Shown here: in pieces, positions 23,119 through 33,344 of the stretch
How the letters are laid out: the number at the start of each line of letters is the position of its first letter
Position numbering within the stretch: the first letter of the stretch is position 1
DNA from: Zanthoxylum bungeanum
Taxonomy: Eukaryota; Streptophyta; Magnoliopsida; Sapindales; Rutaceae
Assembly (NCBI GenBank): GCA_019454045.1
Contig: SKCR01032789.1
Location: 277,923-341,922 of the forward strand
Length of the DNA stretch: 64,000 bases
Direction of reading: 5' to 3'
Notes under the pieces: generated by a model
What the model was told of the DNA's origin: nothing
Seen by the model: the letters and a program-made list of their open reading frames with translations, nothing else
Database searches by the model: none
Program-made: the position numbers and the translations under genes

Positions 23119-24482
23119 TGTTAGAGTTGGTGCTTGGAGCGTCAATCTGAATAATGTATTATATATTGTATTTTATTTTTTATTAATAAAATAACTACAT
23201 TTTCATTTCAACCTTGTTAATGGTAATTATTATGTCATAATGCATATAAGTTTGATATATAAATATGCTGAAAATGATATCGACCTTAGAATAGTCATGT
23301 AGTAATATTGGACACTAGGTGATCCATTATTGGGATAGTATTATTATTATAAATGATTCTTAAAGTAAATATTCATATTCATTGGTTTTAGAATACAGTC
23401 GAATTCCTAAAGCTTATAAGACTAGCACATGTCGTATATATGAATTAGAGTTCTAATGGTCTAATCCAATGGACCATGAGCAAGAGAAACTCGTATAGAC
23501 ATATGGGTATTTGTTAGAGAAAATACCGAATGACTCACATGTGATTCCCAACCGTTTGATGTACACACCACCGTCAATAGGAATCTCCTCGAATCGAGTA
23601 GCATATGTGATCATATGACTATAGGATAACATTGAATTTGTGTGTGATCCTCCACATTTTGATGTCATGTATGTCAGATACCTTTCATGGTATGACCGCT
23701 AGATGTTAGTTGGGTGTGGACCGATATACTCGTTAATCAAATGTGTATCAAGATAGGATCTGTCGGCTCGTATGTGTACCATAAGAAGTTAAGGTATCCA
23801 TGTGAGTAATTCACGATTCTTACTACTTTGGCCAAAATCGATCACATATAGTTGATCACATATTTCAAAAATAGTGTTCTGATTAGCTGTAAAAAATCGT
23901 GGACATGTCAAAAATATGAGATGTGCGCCTTGGAAACTTGACGATGTAATCTATGTTTCCTAAGCACAACTCGAATAGCATGCGATGTAGGGATTGTTAA
24001 ACATATGAGATGATATCGACTTGTAAAGTTTATAAAGGTCGTTCGTGTTCTTCGTAAATTCAGAGGTGTCCGAATTGCATAGATATGAACTAGACTTATA
24101 TGACGAACATGTCTAAACTTGAAAAGCCCCATAATATGAAGTTTACTCATTGAGCACTTGGGTAGCCGATAATATTTGATAATAAATAATATTTGATATT
24201 ATAATTATCATTCAAAGTAATTAAATATTATTGGATAATATTAATTATTTACTTGACCAATTGGGATTAATTGGATTAATCAAAAATCACATAAGAGTTT
24301 TGTTGTAATTTCATAACTATCTCTACCATTGGAGGGTATTTTGGTATAATAATATGTGTATTTGGCTTGATTTAATTGAATTAAGTCAAAGTGGTAGACA
24401 ATGAACTAATTAAGTGGTTAAACTTTGTCTAGATTTAATTGGATTAAATCAAAGTGGTAGGCAAAGTTGATTAGTTACATGT
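23119..24482 (+). mobile_element. 5' LTR head of element E
   Basis: It starts TGTTAGAGTTGGTGCTTGGAGCG and matches the reverse complements of C's LTRs and solo LTR D from their starts. About half of the ~2.6-kb LTR is present. It fuses to integrase sequence near 24483 at a short shared TATTAA(AT), so one deletion removed the LTR tail, primer site, gag, protease and the integrase N-terminus. Confidence 0.8.
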
Positions 24483-26192
24483 ATTAAATCGTGTCACTCA
24501 TTATGGTTCAACATACTTCGTGACTTTCTCGGATGATAAGTCAAGATATGGATATGTCTATTTGATGAGACATAAATCAGAAATATTTGAAAAGTTTAAT
24601 ATATTTTGAAATGAAGTTGAAAAATAAACCGAGAAATTCATCAAGTGCATTTGATCAGATCGATATGATGAATTCATAAGCTAAGAATTCAGAAGTTATT
24701 TAAAGGAGGATGTGATTATCACCTAATATATCCCACCAAGAACTCATCAATACAATGGTGTGTCTGAGCGAAGAAATCATACTTTATTAGATATGGTATT
24801 ATTAGAGATGGCAATTTCGCCCATAAACTCGCAAACCCGCAAAAACCCACCCGCAATGGGTAAGATTTGGTAAATACTTAAGCGAGTTTGGTGCGGGTTT
24901 GATAATTTAAAACAAAACCCGCTGCGTGTTTGGTAATTAAGCAAAACCAGCGGATACCCACCACGGGTATCCGCTACCCGCAAGCTTAATTTTTTATGTT
25001 ATTTTATATCTGTAGGGCAAAAAAATCCCTCATATAAAATGACTCGCTAACTTACAATTTTTGAATTGCTCTCTCTTAATATTTTTGAATTACTTTTAGT
25101 CATGGTTCAATAATTTTGATGATATGAATTTAACATAATGAAATATATTCAGCTAGTGATTCATGTATTTAATTGTGATAATAGGAATTTGACATTATGT
25201 TATAAATATTTTAAACAATTATTTATGTGTCCTAATTTGTAAACTATCAAATACATTTTTTTTGTATGTTATGAAAAATTATCAATATTTAATTAAAAGA
25301 TTTTATTATTAAGAGCATAAAGGAATTCAATATTTTAAAAACCCGTAAAAAATCCGCTGGGTACCAGTGCGAGTTTGGTAATTTATTTTTATATGCGGTG
25401 CGGGTTTGGTAATGAAAATTAAAACCTGCAACGAGTATGGTGCGGGTTTGGTAATTTATTTACATATGCGGGTGCGGGTTTGGTAATGGAAAACCCGCAC
25501 CAAACCCTACCCACTGCCATCCCTAGGTACAATCTATGATGAGCTACAAAAATCTTTCATATACCTTTGAGGTTATGTTTTACTTACTGTTGCCCACATA
25601 CTTAACAAAGATCCATTGAAAGCTGTTTCTATGACCTCATATCAGATATGGTACAGTAGAAATCCAAGTCTTAGATATTTAAATATTTGGGGTTGTCATG
25701 CGTATGTTAGAGTCTTACAGCGGAATAAACTAGCACATTGGGGGTATAAATTCAGGTTCGTTGGATATCCTGAAATTTCTATAGGATATCAATTATATGA
25801 TTCTGAGAAACAAAATGTATTCAAAATGTATTTGTTGCTCGTTTTACAACTTTTCTTGAAAAAGAATTTTTGAGAGAAATGAAAATTGTAGAAAAATTGA
25901 ACTCAATGAGTTCGATCCTAACATAACGGAACCTGAGATGGAACCAGATATCCAACTAGACGAGGGATCTTCGAAACATGATCTACGTAAGTCGAGTAAA
26001 GGGTCGAGACCTTCAAACATACTCTTTTTGACGTCTGATGCAAGCCTCAAAGTACTCCTATTGGAGGAGACAAATTCGACTATGTATAAACAGATAATAT
26101 TGGGTATAGATTCGGGAAAATGGCATGAAGTCATGAAATCCAAATGGATTATATGCATGATAATCAAGTTTGGGACTTGGTTGAGCTTTCTG
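24483..26192 (+). pseudogene. Copia integrase and linker (element E), degraded
   Basis: The integrase core starts with a relic of YFVTFSDDKSRYGYVYLMRHKSEIFE (24510-24600), carrying stops. The MITE at 24803-25525 interrupts it. It resumes with TSYQIWYSRNPSLRYL and WGCHAYVRV (25616-25873, one open segment) and the acidic linker before reverse transcriptase (25900-26190). It is parallel to 51485-52390 minus in C. In a functional element the enzyme would insert the cDNA. Here frameshifts, stops and two insertions abolish it. Confidence 0.8.
24803..25525. mobile_element. hAT-type MITE, ~723 bp, in element E
   Basis: The ends TAGAGATGGCAAT and ATTGCCATC-like CACTGCCATCCCTA are imperfect inverted repeats. 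The flanks GGTATTAT (24795-24802) and GGTACAAT (25526-25533) fit a decayed 8-bp duplication, and the integrase sequence continues across. Subterminal parts repeat GCGGGTTTGGTAAT and AACCCGC words. It has no coding capacity. Confidence 0.75.
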
Positions 26193-28253
26193 TGTTGGGG
26201 CGAATGTGGGACCTCTAGGGTCGGATAGGTGTCCCGTGCAGCGAAAGTGGGTCTAATCCGTGGATATCAAGATGGGTGTATTTTTAAATTATTTTAATGA
26301 AAATTATATTCCTTTGCGAGTCTGTAGGGAAAAATGGGGACTAAATCGGAATTCAGAAACTCCGGAACAGAGAAAATTGAAGTTTCAGCGCTCATGAGCA
26401 TCAGCTCTCGGCACGTCTTGACGCGCATGCTTGGATGCCGCAACGCTTAATTTGGGAGAGTTAGCATCGCGCAATGCAAAAGTTAGCATCGCGACTCTCA
26501 ATTTGTGAGAGCTCGGTGTCGCGCCGCGCAAGGTTAGCGTCGCGACGCCAGAAGGTTTGAAAGCTCAGTGTCGCGACGCTGACCTGTGTAAAATATTGAC
26601 AGAGAGCATTTTAACCTTCAAAACAATTCTAAACACTTCTAATTTTCTCTAAACACTTCAATACACCTAAAATCCAATTTTAACATCAAAACCAACATCA
26701 ACACATGTTATAAAACAAATATACATGTATTCTAAATACATATATGCATTTCTTTGAATCAAAACATAAACCAAAATAGAATCGCATAATGAAATGACTC
26801 ATGAATAATTCTAGGCCACTCAAAGGTGGTCAAGTGATTCTAGAATGGTATTCATAGCTCAAAGCTATCATCTAGAGTTCCAAACTCTAATTTATTATTT
26901 CATGTCCAACATGAACATATTTGACCCCAATTACAAGCATATTGTGTGTATGCTCCCAAAATATCCATACACAATTCATTAGCCTAATTTCTACTTCAAG
27001 TTATGTTATTATGTATCCAATACATAATACATCACTATATGCTCATTAATGAAAACAACTCACTAATGAAAACATAACTTTAGAGAAGATCAAAATCATC
27101 TAGTAAGCTTGATTCCAATATACAATCTTCTTTTCCTTTTTGAAATGTTGTGGAGAACTTCCAAAGTTAGCAAGCTTTACTCCAAGATCTCATTTTAACT
27201 CCAATGCTAGCAAGCTTCATTCTAAAATCTAATCTTAATTTCTCCTTGTTGAAATGTTGTAGAGAACTTATAAATCTTCTCTAAACACTTCCCTTAGGCT
27301 AATATTTCTAATTCTTGCTTGTTTTAGCTTTCACAAGCTTAACTTTCTTAGACTCAAGCTTAATTAAAACATTGCTTAAGCTTGCCTTTTTATAGCAAAA
27401 CTTATGTAATTTTTCATTAATAAAAGTTCTAATCAAATTTTTTATGTAAACTTAATCCAATTATCTAAATATCTATAATTAGGTGTGACTAATCATTTTT
27501 GTCTACCACTTTGATTTAATCCAATTAAATCAAGATAAAGATTAGCAAATGGATTAGTTCATTGTCTACCACTTTGATTTAATCTAATTAAATCAAGTCC
27601 AATACACCTATAATTACATATTTATAATTACCATATATCCTTAAATGGTACATATATTCATGAAATTACAATAAAGCCCTTGTGTGAATTTAGATTAACC
27701 CAATTAATCCAATTATGTCAATGTAAATAGTAAATATTATCAAACAACATTTAATTATTTTAGTTGATAATTATAATATCAAATATTATTTATTATCAAA
27801 AATTATCAGCAACTCAAGTGCTCAACGATTACATTTCATATTATGGACTCTCTAAGTCCAGACACGTTCGTCATATAAACCTAGCTTATATGTACGCAAT
27901 TCGGCCACATCCAAATTTGAGAAAAACATGAATGACCTTTCTGAACTATACAACTCGAGGTCATCATATATGTTTAACAATCTTTCTATAGTAGGCTATC
28001 CGAGTTGTGCTTAGGAAATATAGAATACACCGTCAAGTTTTCGATACGCATATCTCATGTCGATATGTCCACGGTTCTTTACAACTATTCTGAAACCAGT
28101 TCTGATATATGCGATCCACCTTAGGTGATCGGCTTTGGCTAAAGTCTTAAGAATCGTGACTTACTCACATGAATACCTAAACCCCTTATGGTACACATAC
28201 GGGCTGACAGATCCTATCTTGATACGCACTTGATTAACGAGTGCATCGGTCAA

Positions 28254-30113
28254 TGACCGGCGTAATCACACACGTTAAACGCAAGCGCACGTATCGTTCA
28301 AGTAGTATAAAAAGATATCGATCCCACGAGGACTTATTACTTATTCTATTAATTTTATGAGGTTAAGTGATTACTGATATCTAACAAGTTGTTTGATTAA
28401 AATGACGATGATTCTAAATTTAAAACAAGTAAAAGAATTGAGAGTAGATTAATGAGAATTAAAACTATCTAGGGTTGTGAATTCTCCAATACTTATTAAA
28501 TGATGAAGTAGTTAAATCATAGTTGGGTAAAATATTGAGTTATTAATCTGGAATACTAAATTATGTAAAAGCCTCTTTCGAACGATCATTTACAAATACC
28601 TAGAATAATCAAATTGAACCATATGTCTATGTCAATTAAATTACCTAGATTCATTAAGATTGAATTCCAATTATGATTACCCCTACCCCGCCCAACAGGT
28701 ATATTCCTATCCTGTAAGGAAATCTATTAAAGGTTTATCTATCCTTAAAGAAGATCGTGGGTTGTTAGTCTGTGGTCTTTAACTTAAAATCTCTATGTCT
28801 AGTTCATTTTAAGTTTTATTTAGTCAATTTTATTAATGGCCAGTTAATAAAAAGCATTAAGATTATGACTCAACAAATAACTCTTTAATTACCCAAACTA
28901 TAATCTAACCCTTTTTTAAACCAGTGATATTAGATTTTATCACAACCCTAGATATTTAACTTAGTTACAATACATAGTTAAAGCTGATAAAAACTTAAAA
29001 GACATAAAATTAAATTGCTGAAAAGTAATTGTAATAATGAATTGCAATAAAAAGAAATGAAATGCTAAGATAAAAGGAAATAACTTCTACTATATACTAT
29101 TTAGATATCTCCCATAAAATAATAATATATATATACTTGTGATATTTTAAACCAACCGTCCGGAATGGCGGTATCCTGATTAAGTCAAATTCAAATATAC
29201 AATCCATAAGGCGGAACAGAAATATAAATTTAAACCAACCGACCTAGAATGGCGGTATCCTCATTAAGTCAGGTTTAACCAGTTTAAATTGAATAACCAA
29301 CCGACCTAGAATGGCGGTATCTTTTTATTAATTCAGATTTTAAATAGTTTATATATATATTTTTAAGGGAGATTAATCTAAATAGTAAAAGTAAAAGAAT
29401 TACCTTATTACCTCAGCATAGAGACGTTACATACAGTTACCCCTCATGGATGGATAGAATTACTACTACAAAGCGTAAATAAAACTGAATAAAAGAAGAA
29501 AATATGAAGAACTCTCAATTTATTTATAAGGATTTCAGAGGAAGAGGTACATTTGAAACTAAAAATTCGAAATCTATTTATAGGCAAAAAAATCTAATTT
29601 TTTATATTATTTTTCTGATTTTTATTATTTTATTATTTTCTGATTTTTTTTTTTTTTTTTTTTATTATTTTTTTCTGGATCGCTGAATTTTCGACACGTG
29701 GCATGGTGTGCTAAAAAAGACGGCTCGTTGAATCTTTGACATGTGGCATGGTGGTGCAATTACCAAAATACCCTCGGTGTCGGGACGCCCAAAATTACCA
29801 AAATACCCTTTTTGCCAAATTTCACATTTTGCTCCAAATCACCTCCAGAATATCTTGAAACTTTATTTTGGTGTCGGAATGCCCAAAATTACCAAAATAC
29901 CGTGTCGGGATGCCCAAAATTACCAAAATACCCTTTTTGCCAATTTTCACCAAATTTCACAGTTTTGCTCCAAATCACCTCCAAAATGTCCTGAATCTTT
30001 ATTTATAGCTGCAAAATAACACAAAACACATCAAAATATTCACAAAACTCAAGAAACTATACAAAATATCAAGTTAAATGAGTGGGAAATAGTGATACAT
30101 TTATCACTCATCA
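28254..30113 (-). mobile_element. 3' LTR of element B
   Basis: 1860 bp; on the minus strand it starts TGATGAGTGAT (30113) and ends CGCCGGTCA (28254). It is close to a copy of 36145-38001. It holds several GACCTAGAATGGCGGTAT repeats (29150-29330) and the CCAAAATACC repeats listed next. Open frames in it (29741-30019 and others) arise from these repeats and are not genes. Confidence 0.92.
29760..29945. repeat. Tandem CCCAAAATTACCAAAATACC units in the LTR
   Basis: Three to four irregular copies of GTCGG(G/A)(A/T)GCCC + AAAATTACCAAAATACC occur within U3 (plus-strand view). The same array lies in the other LTR at about 37650-37835. Confidence 0.8.
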
Positions 30114-30126
30114 CACCCCCAAACCT
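30114..30126 (-). other. Polypurine tract of element B
   Basis: On the minus strand AGGTTTGGGGGTG directly precedes the 3' LTR start TGATGAG. It is the same as in element A apart from two G residues. Confidence 0.85.
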
Positions 30127-31787
30127 AACATTTTGCTAGTCCTCGAGCAAAATAAAATAACATAATAAAATTTTAACTAAGCCACTTTCGTATGGATCAC
30201 GATTGCATTTAGCATATGCAACAAGCCTTTAAACCCCTAGGTGTCCCTAGTGGACGAGTTGTAGTCTCGTGAGGTTTTACAGCAATGATACCCACAAACA
30301 TTTTTAAAAAGTAAAAAGATAGTGAAACTAATGCACACAAAAGCAAAAAGACAAGCGAAAGAGAATAAAGATGTTAGTGACTAATCAGGTGAAATTTCTA
30401 ATCCAAGTTACTAGATGTTTTGTTTCATTCTAAATTACTGAATAAGTAAATTCTCCGATTATTTTTACCATTCTTCATATATCACAGCCAACAAAATATT
30501 AAACAACTCATTTTTGCCCACAACGGTCATAAGTGCAGTTGATAAGAGAGTAATATTTTTGTTCTAAAGTTTTATCAGAATTCACATCTTTTTATAGTAA
30601 TGGAATAAATTTTCTAATTTTTCTGATTTTTTTTCTTTGATTTTTTCTCTATTTTTTATTTATATACAATATCTTCCATCTATGTAGCGAGCTTTAGGTC
30701 GGTGACTCCCAAACCAGTTGGCTTTAGGGCATCAGGTGTTAAGACACCTCTAAGGACTTAATTACTCAGACTTCAGATATATATACATATATATAAATTT
30801 TTCATCATTTTTTATCCATGTAACGAGCTTTGGGCCAATGACTCCCAAACCAGTTGGTTTTAGGGCACTAAGTATTAAAATACCCTTACAGACTTAATAA
30901 CTCGGATCTCAGATGTTTTTTTTTTTTTTTTTTTTTTTTTTTTATTCCATCACTATTTTTTTAGATGTTTCCTCCAAATGAACTAGAGTACTGGATATTA
31001 CAAACTTTTCAATTTTAGCTCATGTCTGTATGTTACCATGTATGTTGATAATATCTGCTAACTAAGTATATGAAGATTCATTTTAGTCAGTTTAATGGAG
31101 AATTTACAGATTAAATAATTCAAAAGTGAATAAACAAAAATTAACTTGTTTTGAATTAGGTTTGAAATACGTCTCAGGAGTGGAAATTCCTTACACAGCT
31201 ATTTCTTACCAATTTCATCTTTTTAGTCAACATAACAACTACATATTTCTACTAGTCATAAAACTATAATTTACATTTTTTTTTCAAAGGCTCTCGCTGA
31301 CGAAGGATTTTCACAACTAGGACTCCCCACTCAAGGGTTCAAGCGACCAAGTGAACGCACCTTTTTTATACCTTATGGTACGTGCCAACGAATTTATGGT
31401 GTGTGACTAACTGTCGAATGGACTTCCCGTTGTAGATTCCCCAGAGGGAAGGTGGAGCGAGGCTCACTTAAATACCCAAGCCCCTTAGGCTCTTATCGCT
31501 TGTTGTCAGGAATAAACAACGAGTCCTCCAAACTAGTCTGTCACAACACGCTACAAGTGAATGATTATCTAGGTGCCTTCACAGCTTTTCCTTATAAAAA
31601 GGTAGTGAGTGAAGGAAGACACCAAACCATCACCTAGCTTTAAATATGCCCTTTGTTTTTTTTATTATTATTTTTTAATTTTTTTTGTATTTTTCGAAAA
31701 ATTTTGGACTAAAACCAAAAACTAAAAATCAAGATAAAAGGAGAATTAAGAAGATAATACCTGGTTAGCTGAAACTCTACAAGAAAT
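30127..31787 (-). other. 3' untranslated region of element B
   Basis: AT-rich, with long T-runs (30916-30943) and no credible gene. It is co-linear with 9911-11240 of element A. The section 31285-31640, which has a 61-codon plus-strand ORF at 31452-31637, has no clear counterpart in A and may be an added fragment. Confidence 0.55.
30668..30916 (-). repeat. Two direct ~105-bp repeats in the 3' region of B
   Basis: These are the counterparts of 10459-10697 in element A. Both copies have CCCAAACCAGTTGG and (less conserved) GGTGTTAAGACACC-type hairpins. Confidence 0.85.
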
Positions 31788-32444
31788 TTAAAGGTTAAGA
31801 TCCAGATTAATCCGACGCTTCTTACCACGATCATCATCATCGGACCATTTTATCTTTGAAATGATAGGGTCAACTTGTGGTTCATAGGCTATAAGTTGGT
31901 CTAGTAGATCTGGAGCAGACCTGGCAGTAAAGAGGAGTTCTTTCATAGGTTTTGACACGAACCCATTTCTCCGAGCATCATCAAGAAACACACAAAGAAA
32001 ATCATAAAACCCATCAACGTTGAGCAGTCCAAGCGGTTTCTGGTGTATGTTCAGGTTCGCCCAAGATAGTACTATAAAAATTTCCTCCAATGTACCCAAG
32101 CCACCTGGCAAAGCAATAAAAGCATCAGAACGGTTAATCATTTCTACCAGTCGTTCAGACATACCTGGCACGATCAGTTCCTCTCCGTTTGATGATCCAA
32201 TAAGATTTGACTCTGCCAAAGGTTTTGGGATGATTCCCAAAACATGACTGCCTTCTTCTTGTACGGCCTTTGAAACGATCCCCATTAGTCCAAGATTGCC
32301 TCCGCCATATATTAAATGCATATTCCTTGCTGCTAAGACTCGACCCAATTCCTGTGCTGCTTCTATGTATTGTGGTTTAGTACCAACAGTACTACCGCAA
32401 AACACACAAATATTTTCAACTCGTCTTCTTGAAGTGGCTTCCAT
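31788..32444 (-). CDS. LOG-like: Intact LOG-type cytokinin riboside 5'-monophosphate phosphoribohydrolase carried by a retrotransposon
   Basis: It encodes 218 residues without stop, frameshift or intron. I chose the ATG at 32444 (MEATSRRRVENIC) because element A starts at the same codon. The open frame runs 28 codons further upstream without an ATG. LOG enzymes hydrolyse cytokinin nucleoside monophosphates to free base and ribose 5-phosphate, the direct activation step. Visible motifs are CVFCG (13-17), YGGGNLGLMG (46-55), SERLVEM with R98, and the family signature PGGLGTLEE (113-121) with its glutamates. KPLGLLNVDGFYD and an FVSKP segment follow, as in plant LOGs, and the length is usual for the family. 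The C-terminus is basic and ends RRINLDLNL. It lies between the integrase tail and the 3' LTR, in the element's orientation. It may be expressed from the LTR or its own TATA; activity is inferred. Confidence 0.93.
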   Translation of the reverse strand: MEATSRRRVENICVFCGSTVGTKPQYIEAAQELGRVLAARNMHLIYGGGNLGLMGIVSKAVQEEGSHVLGIIPKPLAESNLIGSSNGEELIVPGMSERLVEMINRSDAFIALPGGLGTLEEIFIVLSWANLNIHQKPLGLLNVDGFYDFLCVFLDDARRNGFVSKPMKELLFTARSAPDLLDQLIAYEPQVDPIISKIKWSDDDDRGKKRRINLDLNL

Positions 32445-32487
32445 TTTTTTACTATGGATGTCTTCAAAAGTGCAATGATGAGTTGAA

Positions 32488-32495
32488 TTTATAGT
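32488..32495 (-). promoter_or_regulatory. Candidate TATA box before LOG (element B)
   Basis: On the minus strand CTATAAAT lies about 44 bp upstream of the ATG, as in element A. Conservation is consistent with a retained core promoter. The adjoining TTTTTCAG|G (minus, ending 32498) could instead be a splice acceptor. Confidence 0.35.
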
Positions 32496-32791
32496 ACCTG
32501 AAAAAGGGTGAGTAAAATAATAGCACAAGTATCTTCCGAAGGACGATTAGTAGCAAAATAATAAAATAGATCGTGATAGTCAACAAGATCTGGATCCTGT
32601 CGGAGAAAACAATAAAACAAATCAATTACTAGAAAAAGACAAAGAGATATAATATGTACAAGAAAAGTAACGGCTTGATTGACATCTATGCGTCAGGAAC
32701 AAGCTTCCCATCCAATTTTCTTATAAATTGGCAAACAGGGTCTTTTTGAGTCAGATTCCCTAGACTTAATTGTTGTCTTTCTTTTTGAATT

Positions 32792-33046
32792 GTGTGTGTA
32801 ATTTGTGAAAGGCTATGTGAACATATCCACTGGGATGCGTCTCAAGAGTCGAAGATATCATCTAAAGACTCCTTACTCAAGCCATCCCTAATGAATTTAA
32901 TTTTATCTTCACACGATTATCAGACACCATTCCTAAAGAACGACAACGAGTATTGCAATTCCACCACGCGCACATTTGTAACAAACACCTATCTGCTTAG
33001 CTCTACGTTTCTTTGCATAGGTGCTGCTTCTTCCAAAACCAGGTAA
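32792..33046 (-). pseudogene. Cysteine-rich small ORF of the cargo region, frameshifted (element B)
   Basis: Aligned with 8650-8907 of element A, the sequence keeps GVCYKCAR and CNTRCR in different frames. Two 2-base gains (in the cysteine run and after DNR) and a 2-base loss near SLDDI disrupt it. It has no known function. The decay here contrasts with the intact LOG gene 350 bp downstream. Confidence 0.6.
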
Positions 33047-33071
33047 ATAAGAACTACAAGTCTCAGAAAAC

Positions 33072-33260
33072 TCACCTGCTAGACGGATAGCGTGCTTCGA
33101 TTACCCAACAAATATCAGTAGGAATACCTTTGATCATTAGTAGTCTCATTCGTTCCAAGCGAGCTTTGTAAACTTTCATCAGAGATTTTTGAGGGAAGAA
33201 GGAAATTGCTTGTGAAGACTTGCGATAGCTTCTTCCATTTTGAAATTTCTTTATCTGCAA
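33072..33260 (-). CDS. Hypothetical short ORF upstream of the cargo, possible exon
   Basis: An open frame of about 62 codons lacks an upstream ATG; the internal methionine LMKVYKARLERMRLL is the first good start. The product is basic and unrecognised. Its stop codon TGA overlaps a splice-donor-like CAG|GTGAGT at 33078-33070, which is also conserved in A at 8618-8626. If that donor is used, the frame would continue into a downstream exon. A related but frame-broken version is in A at about 8527-8600. Weak evidence as a gene. Confidence 0.3.
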   Translation of the reverse strand: MQIKKFQNGRSYRKSSQAISFFPQKSLMKVYKARLERMRLLMIKGIPTDICWVIEARYPSSR

Positions 33261-33344
33261 AAACTAAACACACAAAATAAAATCACACCAAAAATTGCAA
33301 TATATACTAAATTTGCATGGGTTGCCTCCCTGCTAGCGCTAAGT

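Noticed and set aside
29741..30019. ORFs such as MWHGGAITKIPS.. at 29741 and 37631
   Set aside because: They lie in the LTRs of element B and come from the CCCAAAATTACCAAAATACC tandem units, open in more than one frame.
32020..32478. Plus-strand ORFs opposite the LOG gene
   Set aside because: Antisense shadows of the minus-strand LOG coding sequence; the same shadows occur opposite the A copy.
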